Part shown: positions 15,999 through 25,517 of the stretch, piece by piece
How positions within the stretch are numbered: the stretch's first letter is position 1
Layout: each line of letters starts with the position of its first letter
Assembly: GCA_965213855.1 (NCBI GenBank)
Contig: CBDCAA010000007.1
Location: 1,240,001-1,304,000, forward strand
Direction of reading: 5' to 3'
From: JBBROS01 sp965213855
GTDB lineage: Bacteria; Pseudomonadota; Alphaproteobacteria; Acetobacterales; Acetobacteraceae
DNA length: 64,000 bases
Position numbers and translations under genes: made by a program
Notes under the pieces: generated by a model
Database searches by the model: none
Seen by the model: the letters and a program-made list of their open reading frames with translations, nothing else
Told to the model about the DNA's origin: nothing

Positions 15999-16409
15999 TT
16001 ATCCCCCGGGCTGTCTCATGCCGCCTACGCAAGACGGGCGCGACCGGCCTGCGCGAGACCGTCGTAGCCCCGGAGTCCGCGGCACCTCATGGACGACGAC
16101 GTAGGCCACGGGCTCGAGGTCGGTCCCGACGACCTTCCGCAGCATCTGCATCGATTCCGTCACGGACCGTGCCTTCTCCTCGGCCGTGTCCGTGCCACGA
16201 GCTACCTTGCTCTCCAGGAACGCCGCTGCTCGGGCCGCTCCGCTGCCCACCGACCAGCATTCTTCGGGTACTTGCTCGACCGCGACCACGGTCAGGGCGA
16301 ACCTCTTGCGCATGACGCCCTCCATCAGCCCGGTGGCCCTTTGCCGGAGCTGCTTGGATTGCGAGGCGGGAAAGCGGGGCGCCCGCCACTTGATATTCAC
16401 GAACGGCAC
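15999..16409 (-). CDS. tautomerase-like protein
   Basis: Starting at GTG 16409 gives M-P-F-V-N-I-K-W, again placing proline at position 2 so that it becomes the N-terminus. The body (QSKQLRQRATGLMEGVMRKR; ALTVVAVEQVPEECW; DTAEEKARSVTESMQMLRKV) has the two beta-alpha-beta halves of the tautomerase fold, 136 residues. It differs clearly from its neighbour at 15541. Longer upstream extensions in this frame would bury the proline and are disfavoured. Substrate unknown. Confidence 0.65.
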   Translation of the reverse strand: MPFVNIKWRAPRFPASQSKQLRQRATGLMEGVMRKRFALTVVAVEQVPEECWSVGSGAARAAAFLESKVARGTDTAEEKARSVTESMQMLRKVVGTDLEPVAYVVVHEVPRTPGLRRSRAGRSRPSCVGGMRQPGG

Positions 16410-16596
16410 GGTCGTCTCCAACGGGAGGGTTGCGCTGCCACTGCTGCCCCCAGAACATCGGTATAGCCGACCGACCTGACAAACGGATTCGTTAGGAACG
16501 ACGGTCCACAAAAGCCGGACGATTAGGAGTGGTCCGCTCACCGGCTCAGCTTGCGGGTTCCGGCAGCCCCTTCCGTCCCTGGCCGAAGCGTGCCCG

Positions 16597-17065
16597 CTAT
16601 TCCCCCGCGCTCACGCCGAGCGCCCGGATGAACGCCCGCCGCATCCTCTCATCGTCGTTGAAAGCCGCACCGGCGCGCGATGGCGCCGATCGGGTAACGC
16701 AATTGCCTCTACTGCCTTTGCGGGGGGCGCGCCGATGCAGGCCGAGAAGGCGCGCGCGAAGGTCCTCGGCACCATTGCGGACCGTTCTGCCAGCTTCTCG
16801 ACGCGAGAGGTCGGAAGCGAGGTTGCCATCGTCCGGGCCTGCAGGTCGGCGAACCGGCCATTCCGGTCATCGGCCTGGCCGAGAGCGCCGCACTGATTGC
16901 GCTTGGCCGCCGGGAAGCTTGAGGCAGACCACCAGGCTGCGGGCGACACCCAGCGCCACCTCGTGGTCGAGGTCTTTCTCCACCATGGCGAGCGCGAGGT
17001 CGATCCCCGCCGTCATGCCGGCGGACGTCCAGACCGGGCGGTCTCGTACAAAGATCGGCGTGGTA
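16597..17065 (-). pseudogene. GlxA-type AraC-family regulator, decayed C-terminal part
   Basis: In three minus-strand frames one can read PIFVRDRPVWTSAGMTAGID, LALAMVEKDLDHEVALGVAR and CLKLPGGQAQ (end of a DJ-1/PfpI-like sensor domain). Then VEKLAERSAMVPRTFARAFS and the last helix DDERMRRAFIRALGVSAGE, stop at 16597-16599, give the AraC helix-turn-helix pair. The order is right for a GlxA-family regulator, but at least two frameshifts split it and the N-terminal sensor is missing. Confidence 0.65.
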
Positions 17066-17370
17066 TGGGTTCCCTTCAGACCCCTGAGGACGCCGACACG
17101 AGCGATTGAATATTCATCTCCTGCCGCCTCGATGTCGCGCTCAAGAAGATACCACCTGGATTTACGACCTGAGGCTTTCACTGCGAAGCGCGATACCTTG
17201 TCACCCGTTCCTGACGTTTTATCAAATGCGTATGTCCGATCTGGGTCGTACAGCCGCCGATAGGCGAGCGGCAGCGAATGTCCGCTTGTCGCTCCTAACC
17301 ACTCCATAGCCGACAGTCCGCTCTCGACCAGCGTCTTCGATCGGGTGGTGCAGGCGGAAATTCAGTGTTT
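17066..17370. other. no gene seen
   Basis: About 300 bases between the decayed regulator and the DUF427 stop. A minus-strand frame from 17307 runs into the GlxA remnant, but its first 75 residues resemble nothing I know. Confidence 0.35.
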
Positions 17371-17751
17371 TCAGGCGTCGCGTTGCTCGATCGCATCCAC
17401 GCGGTCGGGGTAGAAGGCGAGGTGATCCTTGATCTCGGCCACGGCGTCGTAGGGTTTCTCGTAAGTCCAGATTGCATCGGCCGACCGTTCGCCGCCGGCT
17501 GGGATGCTGAGATAGGCGGCCTCCCCTTTGTAAGGGCAGTAGGTCGTTGTGTCGGACCGGGTCAGTGCCGCCAAATCCACATCCTTCCGCGGTATGTATT
17601 GAACCGGCGGGTAGGCTGCTTCGCGCAGGATGAGCGCGTCCCGCGTGTCCGCGATCACGCGTCCACCCAAGGTCACGATCACGCGGCTGGTGTTCGGTCC
17701 AATAGTGATGGGATGGTTTGGCCCGGGAATCTTGATGGTACGCTCGGTCAT
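17371..17751 (-). CDS. DUF427 domain protein
   Basis: A 126-residue protein from ATG 17751, with AAAGGAGATCCTC just upstream. The fold markers PGPNHPITIGPNTSRVIVTL, REAAYPPVQYIPRKDV and TTTYCPYKGEAAYLSI, ending with the Trp-containing AIWTYEKPY, are those of DUF427, a small single-domain family common in soil bacteria and fungi with no settled function. It is the last gene of the leftward SDR/hydrolase operon. Confidence 0.85.
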   Translation of the reverse strand: MTERTIKIPGPNHPITIGPNTSRVIVTLGGRVIADTRDALILREAAYPPVQYIPRKDVDLAALTRSDTTTYCPYKGEAAYLSIPAGGERSADAIWTYEKPYDAVAEIKDHLAFYPDRVDAIEQRDA

Positions 17752-17780
17752 GAGGATCTCCTTTCGAAAGAGTAGGGCGT

Positions 17781-18527
17781 TCAAAGCTTGGAGCCGCCAT
17801 CGACCCGAAGCGTGTCGCCCGATACCCAGCGCGCGGCATCGGAGGCAAGGAAGGCGATGGCGCCGGCGATGTCGTCCGGCTGGGCCACGCGCTTCAGCGC
17901 CTGCATGCCGAGGGTGAACTCGCGGCCAGGATCGGTCCTAGCGAAGCTTGACATGTCGGTGTCGACCACACCCGGTGCCACGGCATTCACCCGGATGCCC
18001 TTGGGGCCAAGGATCAATGCGAAATGCTTGACCAGGGTGTCGATAGCACCCTTGGTCGCCGCATAGGCTGACAGATTGTCGACGGCAGCGTGCGCCGCGA
18101 GCGAAGAGGTGAAGACGACGCTGGAGCCCTTCTTCAGAACCGGCAGCAACTGCTGCACGAGGAAATACGGAGCGCGGACGTTCACGGCGAACAGCTCGTC
18201 GAAATCCTCCAGTGTCGTCGCCTCGATCGTGGCGGCTTTAGCGATGCCGGCATTGGCAACCAGGATGTCCAGGCGGTCGCCGACGATCTCCCGCACCTTG
18301 GCGGCGAGCTTATGCGCGCCTCGTGGATCGGATAGGTCAGCGCCTGTCGCTTCGGCCCGCCCGCCTGCGGCTCTGATCTGGTCGACGAGCGAGCGCGCCT
18401 CGGCGGCGCCGCGGCCGTAATGGACGAGAACCTGCGCGCCGGCCTGGGCGAGCGCCAGGGCAGCAGCGCGGCCGATCCCGCGCGACGCGCCCGTCACGAG
18501 CGCGGTCTTTCCATTGCAAAATTTCAT
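17781..18527 (-). CDS. short-chain dehydrogenase/reductase
   Basis: A 248-residue SDR from ATG 18527. The cofactor motif is TGASRGIGRA, the NAG motif LVANAGIA, the active site S...YAATK (SSLAAHAAVDNLSAYAATKG), and a classical C-terminal FLASDAARWVSGDTLRVDGG. It uses NAD(P)(H) on an unknown alcohol or ketone. It lies between an alpha/beta hydrolase gene and a DUF427 gene, all leftward. Confidence 0.9.
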   Translation of the reverse strand: MKFCNGKTALVTGASRGIGRAAALALAQAGAQVLVHYGRGAAEARSLVDQIRAAGGRAEATGADLSDPRGAHKLAAKVREIVGDRLDILVANAGIAKAATIEATTLEDFDELFAVNVRAPYFLVQQLLPVLKKGSSVVFTSSLAAHAAVDNLSAYAATKGAIDTLVKHFALILGPKGIRVNAVAPGVVDTDMSSFARTDPGREFTLGMQALKRVAQPDDIAGAIAFLASDAARWVSGDTLRVDGGSKL

Positions 18528-18612
18528 GGTCGATCTTCTCTCAGAGAACGGCAGGGTGAGCCGATCGGAATGCCAGGATGGCGACCGACCGGCTCGACGA
18601 AGTCAGGTCGGG

Positions 18613-19449
18613 TCACGCATCCAAGAACAGGGATGCGTGAGCCACGAAAAGCGCCGGATACTGGTAGATGGAGCCGTGGCCGGCGTCCGGGTAGACGATG
18701 AGCTGCGCGTTCGGCAGGTTCTGCTGCAGCGTCAGCGAGTGAAGGGTCGGGATGATCGCATCGTCGCTGCCCTGCGCGATGAGCGTGGGTTGCTTGATCG
18801 ACCTCAGGTAAGCGAGGGCGTTCTCGTCGGGCGTGATCCACTTGCCGATGGCCTCGCCCTGCGCCGCGATCGTCTGCGGGCTCACGTCGGGGTCTCGGTC
18901 CTGGCGGCGCAGCTTCCGCTCGAGGAATGCGAGCCCCGCCTTCTGGCTGGTTGCGGTCGGCTTGAAGTGCACCGCCAGCCAGAGATGCTCCGGCGGATCG
19001 TAGCTCGCGGCGAAAATCTCGGCCGAGCGGCTGGCCGTCATGTCGTTGCCGCGGTGCCCGGTGCCGACGAGGAGGACCTTGCGAACCAGGTCACCTCCCT
19101 GCAGCGCGATCTCCTGGGCGACGAAGCCGCCGATCGAGATGCCGAGGACGTCGACCTGCTCGAGGCCCAGCGCGCGGATGAAGCCGATCGCATTGGCGCC
19201 CATCTCCTGAAAGCTGGAGGGCGTCTCGCCGGATGAACTGGAGACACCGGCGTTGTCGAACAGGATGACCTCGCGGTCCTTCGACAAGCCGTCGGTCACG
19301 GCCGGATCCCAGTGATCCATCGTGCCGGTATAATGCTGGTTGAACACGAGCGGGACCCCGCCCGCCTTGCCGAAACGGCGGTAAGCGAAGTGGACGCCGT
19401 TGGCCTCGACGAACTGGGTCGGGGCGGTCTGATGGGTGTGGGTGTTCAT
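18613..19449 (-). CDS. alpha/beta hydrolase
   Basis: A 278-residue hydrolase from ATG 19449. It shows the oxyanion region VFNQHYTGTMDHWDP, the nucleophile elbow GISIGGFVAQE, an acid region IAQGSDDAIIP and the catalytic His in DAGHGSIYQ, so the triad is complete. No signal peptide is visible. It lies between two SDR genes in a leftward operon, probably a small catabolic or detoxifying set. Substrate unknown. Confidence 0.87.
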   Translation of the reverse strand: MNTHTHQTAPTQFVEANGVHFAYRRFGKAGGVPLVFNQHYTGTMDHWDPAVTDGLSKDREVILFDNAGVSSSSGETPSSFQEMGANAIGFIRALGLEQVDVLGISIGGFVAQEIALQGGDLVRKVLLVGTGHRGNDMTASRSAEIFAASYDPPEHLWLAVHFKPTATSQKAGLAFLERKLRRQDRDPDVSPQTIAAQGEAIGKWITPDENALAYLRSIKQPTLIAQGSDDAIIPTLHSLTLQQNLPNAQLIVYPDAGHGSIYQYPALFVAHASLFLDA

Positions 19450-19477
19450 GGTTGGGCTTCCTGAACTGGGGCGACGG

Positions 19478-20224
19478 TCAACTGGCCGTCCTGCCACCGT
19501 TGACGCCGATGATCTGGCCGGTGACGAACGAGGCCTTGTTCGACGACAGGAATAGGATCGCGTCCGCCAGCTCCTCGGGCCGGCCTGCCCGGCGAAGCGG
19601 GATCGAGGCAAGCAACCCGGCCTTTCGGTCCTCGGAGCCGGTGAAACGATCGAGCATGGCGGTCTCGACGGGGCCGGGCGCGATCGCATTGACGCGGACG
19701 CCGAACGCGGCGGCCTCCAGCGCGCCCGATTTGGTCAGGCCTTCGACGGCATGTTTGCTGGCGACGTAGAGGGATGCGTTCGCAGCGCCACGGCTGCCCA
19801 TCGTCGACGAGATATTGACGATGCTACCGGACCCTTGGGGCTGCATCACGCGCAGCTCGTGCTTCATGCAGAGGAGCACGCCGAGCACGTTCGTCTCGAA
19901 GGTCGCCGCATAGGCCTCCGGCGTCTGCTCGACGACGGGAGCCGGGTTGCCCTCCGTGCCGGCGTTATTGACCGCCACGTCCAGGCGGCCGAAGCGGGCG
20001 ACCGCTCCCATGATCAAGGCTTGGACCTCGGTCTCGTTGCGGACATCCGCCTCGATGAACTGGGCTTCCGCGCCGAGCCCACGAAGCTCGCTCGCCAATA
20101 CCGCGCCGGTCTGGGCGTTACGGCCGGAGACCACGACCTTATAGCCCTCGCCTGCCGCGGCGAGCGCGGTGGCGCGGCCAATGCCAGCAAGCGCGCCCGT
20201 AATTAGGATGACTTGGTCTTTCAT
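19478..20224 (-). CDS. short-chain dehydrogenase/reductase
   Basis: A 248-residue SDR. Two consecutive ATGs occur at 20227 and 20224; the second is better spaced from GGGGAGG. Motifs are TGALAGIGRA, VNNAGTEGN, the catalytic Ser and YVASK, and FLSSNKASFVTGQIIGVNGG. It is the first gene of the leftward operon and faces the LysR gene at 20388 across about 160 bases, the usual layout of a LysR regulator and its target. Confidence 0.9.
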   Translation of the reverse strand: MKDQVILITGALAGIGRATALAAAGEGYKVVVSGRNAQTGAVLASELRGLGAEAQFIEADVRNETEVQALIMGAVARFGRLDVAVNNAGTEGNPAPVVEQTPEAYAATFETNVLGVLLCMKHELRVMQPQGSGSIVNISSTMGSRGAANASLYVASKHAVEGLTKSGALEAAAFGVRVNAIAPGPVETAMLDRFTGSEDRKAGLLASIPLRRAGRPEELADAILFLSSNKASFVTGQIIGVNGGRTAS

Positions 20225-20387
20225 CATGATCCTCCCCGTGTATTGATCCATACCCTCGATCACTTACAGACTTGGGAGCAGTACTCTGTCTTGCCTGCCG
20301 CCGAATGCTGTCCGTTGGTGCAAGAGTTAGGTTGCCGTTGTGCCCACGAAAAAGACTTTGTAGGGTCGCAACCCATACCTGCTCGGC

Positions 20388-21305
20388 ATGGGTCGGATGG
20401 AGCTCAGACATCTCCGCTATTTCATCGCCGTGGCCGAAGAGGGAAGCGTCACAAACGCCGCCGAGAAGCGGCTACATACCGCTCAGCCGTCTCTCAGCCG
20501 CCAGCTCCGGGATTTGGAGACCGAGGTCGGCACGCCGCTCTTCATCCGTGGTGCTCGCGGCGTCCGGTTGACCGACGCCGGGCAGGTCTTCCTCGTCCAC
20601 GCGCGCGTCGCGGTAAGCGAGGCCAAAGAAGCGATCCAGGCCGCTCGTCGCGCGGCTCGCCCGGCAAGGGAAGTCTTCTCCGTGGGTTTCCTGACGGGAC
20701 AGGAGGTCGATTGGCTCCCCCATGTCACGCGGATCCTCAGGGCCGAGTTGCCGAAGATCGAGTTCAAGGTGACGAGCATGTATTCACCCGATCTTGCCGA
20801 GGCGCTGCAGACCGGCGAGATCGACCTCGGCTTCCTGCGCGTGGAGCCGAAGCAGGACGTGACCTATGACGTGATCGCGAAGGAGCCGATTGTCGTAATC
20901 CTGCCGAGCGATCACCGGTTGGCCACGGAAAGGGAGATCGATCCGAAGGCACTCGAGGGCGAGACGCTGGTTGGCTTTTCCGATGTCGCGCTCGTGCTGC
21001 GGGGCGTGGTCGAGGACTATCTGCGGCAGAACGGCGTCGATCCGACGCCCCGCCATCGCATCGAGAACTTCGCCACAGGTTTGTCGCTGGTCGCGTCCAT
21101 CCGCGGGGTGGCGCTCCTGCCGGCTTATGTCGAGCCGCTGCTCCCGTGGTCGGTGGTGAGCCGGCCCCTGAAAGGCGAGAAGCTGACCATCGACCTGGCC
21201 GTGGGTTACAGAGCTGACAATCCGTCGCCAGTGCTGAGAACCTTTCTAGCTGGGCTCGATCAGCTCATTGCAGCAGGGCCAGCCGGAACGCGCCAGGTCC
21301 GGTAG
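20388..21305 (+). CDS. LysR-family transcriptional regulator
   Basis: A 305-residue LysR protein. The helix-turn-helix is MELRHLRYFIAVAEEGSVTN, then PSLSRQLRDLETEVGTPLF. The effector domain contains FKVTSMYSPDLAEALQTGEI and ends normally. ATG 20388 gives the longest form, while ATG 20397 gives the family-typical MELRHLRYF start. It is divergent from the SDR/hydrolase operon and is its likely activator. Confidence 0.88.
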   Translation: MGRMELRHLRYFIAVAEEGSVTNAAEKRLHTAQPSLSRQLRDLETEVGTPLFIRGARGVRLTDAGQVFLVHARVAVSEAKEAIQAARRAARPAREVFSVGFLTGQEVDWLPHVTRILRAELPKIEFKVTSMYSPDLAEALQTGEIDLGFLRVEPKQDVTYDVIAKEPIVVILPSDHRLATEREIDPKALEGETLVGFSDVALVLRGVVEDYLRQNGVDPTPRHRIENFATGLSLVASIRGVALLPAYVEPLLPWSVVSRPLKGEKLTIDLAVGYRADNPSPVLRTFLAGLDQLIAAGPAGTRQVR

Positions 21306-21999
21306 CCATCAGAGGGAGCGGCTGCTCTCTGGTGCGTGGTTCATTTCCTGCTCGATGTCTCCGTGTCTGGATGCGCTCACTCGGACGGGAGCACGTGAGC
21401 AAGCCTCATGAGCACGGCGGCATTCTCGTGCGCGTTCCGGCAAGCGACCGCGAAGAGGGCAACAGCATTCCTCAGCCATCCGGACATCCCAAGTGCATCG
21501 GTCGGGGACGTCGAGCGGATGATGTCGAAGAGCGTGGGGTTGTCGCGCGAGCCTATCCGTCCGAGATCGCGGAACCGAATCGGCGCGACGAGATCGACGT
21601 TCGCTTCTCACCGGCCGCAGCGCCGAAGCCGACTATCCGCTTTCGGCCAGATTAAGTTGAAGACCACCGGGCGACTTTGCGCCCTCCCGGTCACCGTATC
21701 GCCCGCGGGCTCCCAGAAGCGGACTGCATACTCAATCACTTGATCGGCGGAGATGGGTGGAGAGCGGCCAGTCCGCTTCGGAGCGAAAAGCAGAATAGCC
21801 GACGCTTCGATATTGGCGCGAACTGGCCGATACCGGACTGTCTGCTGCAGAGAATATCCATGCGAAAGCAGATATCTGTTTGGTTAGAGTCCATCGACCG
21901 AACGCGACCCCGACTGACGATTTCTCTGGCAAAGAAGTCTAGTCTCGGGACAGAGCACGGCGGAGCACAAGCTAGGTGCCCCGCCAGTCATGTGCGTGC
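21306..21999. other. about 690 bases without a recognisable gene
   Basis: Between the LysR stop and the convergent DJ-1/PfpI stop I find only short frames with no family features. The stretch is more AT-rich near 21780-21960. It may hold decayed sequence. Confidence 0.4.
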
Positions 22000-22800
22000 C
22001 TACGCGATCAGGGGCACTCGGCCGAGTGCCTCAACCAGCTTGGCTGCAATCAGATGGTCCGAGCTTGGGTTCTGACCCGTAATCAGCTCGCGGTCGACCA
22101 CCACGTTGGGCGCGGAGTCCTTAACCTCGGTGCTAACCGTGGCCCTCGCCAACAGGAGGGCATCGGGCATGGTGAAACACAGCCTGCCATGGAGGAAGTT
22201 GTCCTCGGCCGCCCGCTCCTCACTTGCGGAGAACACGGTCATCCCATAGCCGGCATAGATCCAGCCCTGGGCGCACTCGCTCGCTGCGGACCTGTCCCCG
22301 GTGATCAGAGCGGCACGGAACTCTCGCGCACGCGGCATTGCCGCCACGGTCGCCACGGGGCCGTGGCAGAGCAGCGCGGTCGGCCGTCCCACGGTGTGGA
22401 AGTGGTGCAGGATCGCGCCCATGTCGGCATCCTGCATGAGGTCGACGGCCGGCGCGTGACCGCCGGGCACGAAGACGCCGGCATAATCGTCCAGCCCCTC
22501 AACGACGACCGAGTGCAGCGTGCGCACCTGATTCACGGACCGGTCGTCGGCATAGAAGCTCTTGGCGCGTGCGTGGGCGGCCTCGTCGCCTCCGAAGTGT
22601 TGCGCCGCGTCCGACACCGGGTCGATATGCGGCTTGGTTCCGTCCGGCGTGGCCAGCACGACCGTGTATCCAGCCGCGATCAGCGCCATCGCCGGCACGA
22701 CCGTCTCGTTGAGGTATTGCCCGATCGCGGCCGAGCCACCGCCCTGGAGCTCGATCCGTGTGGCGTTCGAGCCCACCACGAGCACTGTTCCCTTGGTCAT
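22000..22800 (-). CDS. DJ-1/PfpI-family (type 1 glutamine amidotransferase-like) protein
   Basis: About 266 residues. ATG 22800 is preferred to ATG 22812 because GGAGG lies six bases before it. The nucleophile elbow is TALLCHGPVATVAA, and the family's VFVPGGHAPAVDLMQDA and WIYAGYGMTVFSASEE segments are present, so it belongs to the Hsp31/PfpI group of deglycase, glyoxalase-III or protease-like enzymes. It is divergent from the LysR gene at 22901. Confidence 0.82.
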   Translation of the reverse strand: MTKGTVLVVGSNATRIELQGGGSAAIGQYLNETVVPAMALIAAGYTVVLATPDGTKPHIDPVSDAAQHFGGDEAAHARAKSFYADDRSVNQVRTLHSVVVEGLDDYAGVFVPGGHAPAVDLMQDADMGAILHHFHTVGRPTALLCHGPVATVAAMPRAREFRAALITGDRSAASECAQGWIYAGYGMTVFSASEERAAEDNFLHGRLCFTMPDALLLARATVSTEVKDSAPNVVVDRELITGQNPSSDHLIAAKLVEALGRVPLIA

Positions 22801-22890
22801 CTGCGCCTCCATTGAACCGTCCGCGTTCGTCGCGGGCGAGCCGGATATGACCTCGGCCGAGACGTTCCTGAAATTGATTGTTTGGATTCT

Positions 22891-22914
22891 AGATATATTT
22901 ATGCCAATATATCT
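22891..22914. promoter_or_regulatory. perfect palindrome at the LysR start, likely operator
   Basis: AGATATA at 22891-22897 and TATATCT at 22908-22914 form a perfect inverted repeat with a 10-base spacer in an AT-rich patch between two divergent genes. This is the size of a LysR box. It covers the ATG at 22901 and ends just before the GTG at 22916. Confidence 0.6.
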
Positions 22915-23818
22915 CGTGCGTTACGACCTGAACCTGTTGCCGATTTTCGTCGCCCTGATGGAGGAGCGCAGCGTCACACGCGCCGCCGAGCGGCTGGGCA
23001 TGACTCAACCGGCGCTGTCGAACGCGCTTTCACGCTTGCGGACGACCCTGCAGGACCAGCTCTTCATCCGCGAACGCTACGGCATCCAGCCGACCCCGGT
23101 CGCCGTCGAACTGGCGCCGGTGATTGCCCAGGCGCTGGCGAGGCTCGACGACGCCGTGCTCGGTCAACAGGAGTTCGACCCTGCCACAGCCGAGCGGCTG
23201 CTGACCCTGGCACCCAACGGATACGTCGAACTGGTTCTGATCCCCGCACTCGTCGCGAAGCTCCGAGTGGTCGCACCCGGCATCACGCTGCGCCTGATCC
23301 CGTATGGCAACGACCTAGCGGAAACAGGTGTCGTCTCCGGCACCACCGCGCTGGTGCTTGGCCGGGTCACGGATCCGCCGGACAGCCTGGTCGTCCAGCA
23401 TCTTTTCGACGAGGGCTACGCCTGCGTGGTGCGGGCAGGCCATCCCGAGATCGCCAACAACATCACCCGGTGCCAATTCGAGCGGCTCAAGCACGTCAAC
23501 GTGGTGCCGCCTGGCCGCCTGCGCGCGGGGCTGTTCCAGGCGCTAGCGCAACAACAACTCAAGCGCGATGTCGCGATCTCAGTCACCAACTTCTTCGCGG
23601 TTGCCGAGATGGTCGCCGTGACCAATTACTGCGCTACGCTGCCAGGCCTGGTCTGCCGGCGGCTGGCACAAGATACCCGGCTCAAGGTGCTCCCTACGCC
23701 AGCTGACATCGGCACGTTTCCGGTCGAGATGGCCTGGCACGTGCGCTACCGGCATGATCCCGCACACCAGTGGCTCAGGTCGCTCATCAGCAAGGTGGCA
23801 TCGGATCTGGGTGGCTGA
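22901..23818 (+). CDS. LysR-family transcriptional regulator
   Basis: A 305-residue LysR protein of the NodD/SyrM-like branch: RYDLNLLPIFVALMEERSVT, then RAAERLGMTQPALSNALSRL. ATG 22901 gives the longest form, but GTG 22916 gives the family-typical start right before RYDLNLL and would put the palindrome fully upstream. It is divergent from the DJ-1/PfpI gene and probably controls it. No clear Shine-Dalgarno sequence is visible. Confidence 0.87.
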   Translation: MPIYLVRYDLNLLPIFVALMEERSVTRAAERLGMTQPALSNALSRLRTTLQDQLFIRERYGIQPTPVAVELAPVIAQALARLDDAVLGQQEFDPATAERLLTLAPNGYVELVLIPALVAKLRVVAPGITLRLIPYGNDLAETGVVSGTTALVLGRVTDPPDSLVVQHLFDEGYACVVRAGHPEIANNITRCQFERLKHVNVVPPGRLRAGLFQALAQQQLKRDVAISVTNFFAVAEMVAVTNYCATLPGLVCRRLAQDTRLKVLPTPADIGTFPVEMAWHVRYRHDPAHQWLRSLISKVASDLGG

Positions 23819-23909
23819 ACACTGAGGAAAGCGTTCGTAGCGGAAGAGTTGGCCCGCAGGCGGCGTTTGGCGGGGACGGCGGTGTCGGTTGCCACCGGAC
23901 TTATCGCTA

Positions 23910-25421
23910 TCAGAACGGCTTCGTGCTGGTTCCCAGTAACCGGCCCAGTGACACCACCGCGAAGAATCCGGCCTCGAACCCGCTCTGCGGCCGGTGGTAG
24001 ACGCCTGATGCGGGCGGGCCGTAGTAGTTGTCCGGGTGTATGAAATACTCGACGATCGGGCGGACCGAGATCGCCGGGGTCACCTGCACGTTGCCGACCA
24101 GCTCGACGGCATAGCCGTTGCGGGACTGCGTTCCGTCCAGGTGCCCGACGATGCGCTGGACCAGCGTCTCGCGCGCCTGTTCGATCGCGCTCAGCCGCTG
24201 GTATTTAAATTGCAGGCCAAACGCGTCCAGTGGCCGGCCGGGTATGAAGCCCGTCACGTTCACGCCCGCCAGCATGTCGAAGTCGATCGCCTGCGGCTTG
24301 TCCACCGAGGTGTCAAGCGCCCCGTAAAGCGCGATGTTGAATGGTGGTCCGCCTTCTGGCCGGGCAGGGCCGCGATAGACCACCTTCTGTCCCTGCGCGA
24401 AGATCACGCCGCCGCCGGCGAACGGCCCGGCGGAGGTGATCGGGCGGATGATCGGCGCCGCCGTGCCCTTGTTGTTGGCCGTCCGATCGCCGTAGGGCGA
24501 CGTGTTCCATTCGAACCCAACCTCGAGGTTCGCCGGGTAGGCGGCGTTGCTGAACTCGCTGCGGTATCCGACCTCGCCCAGGATCTGCGCGCCGGTCGCC
24601 TTGTCCGTGCCGAAGCGGTCGCCGTAATTGACCGCGTAGCGGTAGTTGTCCTCGAACGCGCCCGCCTGGACGTACCAGGTGGGCGTGACCCGGTAGGTCG
24701 CCCGGCCGCCCCAGACCGGGTAGGGATTGGAGTTGAAATCACCGACGACCTGGAACGTGCTGGAGAAATGCGTGAACGGGTCGAGCGAGTTCGGCAGCAG
24801 GAAGTAGTTGTAGACGTTGGTCCGCCCAGCCTCGATCGAGAGACGCCCATCCAGGAAGCGCTGCTCGTAGGTCAGTAAGGAGAGCAGGTTGGTTTGCGTG
24901 GACGGCGTGGTTTGGAAGCCCGTCATCGCGCCGCCGGCCTGGGTGATGATCTGCGGAATGTCCGCGCGCAGGCCGAAGAAAGACAGGCCCAGGTGGACGT
25001 TGCCGCCGGGAATGCCGACGAGTTTCTGCAGGTCGAAGTCGGCGGCGGGGCGGAAGACGAACAGGTTGTTGATCTGCCCCGGCACGCTGCCGGCGGTCGG
25101 GTTGGCGAGGAAGTGGTCGAATGCGATGCCGTGGAAATCGATGCCTGCGTTCAGCAGCTTGTCCCCGAACTCGGGGAACAAACCGATGCGCGGCGGTGGA
25201 GAGGTCGGCACCGACACCTGCGGCAGCGTCTGGTCCCCGGTGGTGTTCAGGTTCGGCACCGCGGTCTGGCCTTCCGGGCTGGTCGGCGTGGCTGGCGATG
25301 CGCCGAAACCCGGGCCTTCCGGCGTCCCCGGCCTGCCGGGGGCGAGTTGCGCCCAGGCGAGGCCGGGCGGCGCGGCGAGCAGGAGGGCCGCCACCGTCGT
25401 CGCGAGCAGATATTGCTTCAT
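23910..25421 (-). CDS. OprB-family outer-membrane porin
   Basis: A 503-residue protein with a clear signal peptide (VAALLLAAPPGLAWAQ). A Pro/Thr-rich linker is followed by alternating beta strands of an OprB-type carbohydrate-selective porin (GNVHLGLSFFGLRADIPQII; FQVVGDFNSNPYPVWGGRAT; ARETLVQRIVGHLDGTQSRN), with C-terminal Phe as in outer-membrane barrels. It is the last gene of the leftward aromatic operon and would let the substrate into the periplasm, where the Tat-exported hydrolase acts. Confidence 0.85.
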   Translation of the reverse strand: MKQYLLATTVAALLLAAPPGLAWAQLAPGRPGTPEGPGFGASPATPTSPEGQTAVPNLNTTGDQTLPQVSVPTSPPPRIGLFPEFGDKLLNAGIDFHGIAFDHFLANPTAGSVPGQINNLFVFRPAADFDLQKLVGIPGGNVHLGLSFFGLRADIPQIITQAGGAMTGFQTTPSTQTNLLSLLTYEQRFLDGRLSIEAGRTNVYNYFLLPNSLDPFTHFSSTFQVVGDFNSNPYPVWGGRATYRVTPTWYVQAGAFEDNYRYAVNYGDRFGTDKATGAQILGEVGYRSEFSNAAYPANLEVGFEWNTSPYGDRTANNKGTAAPIIRPITSAGPFAGGGVIFAQGQKVVYRGPARPEGGPPFNIALYGALDTSVDKPQAIDFDMLAGVNVTGFIPGRPLDAFGLQFKYQRLSAIEQARETLVQRIVGHLDGTQSRNGYAVELVGNVQVTPAISVRPIVEYFIHPDNYYGPPASGVYHRPQSGFEAGFFAVVSLGRLLGTSTKPF

Positions 25422-25517
25422 GTCGAGTTCTCCCCTTGCCGCGGCCAGGCTCGCCGCGGCTTCCTTGGATTTTCGTTGTTCCTCGATCGCGCCGGCGGTC
25501 GTTGCCGCCGCCGCGTG

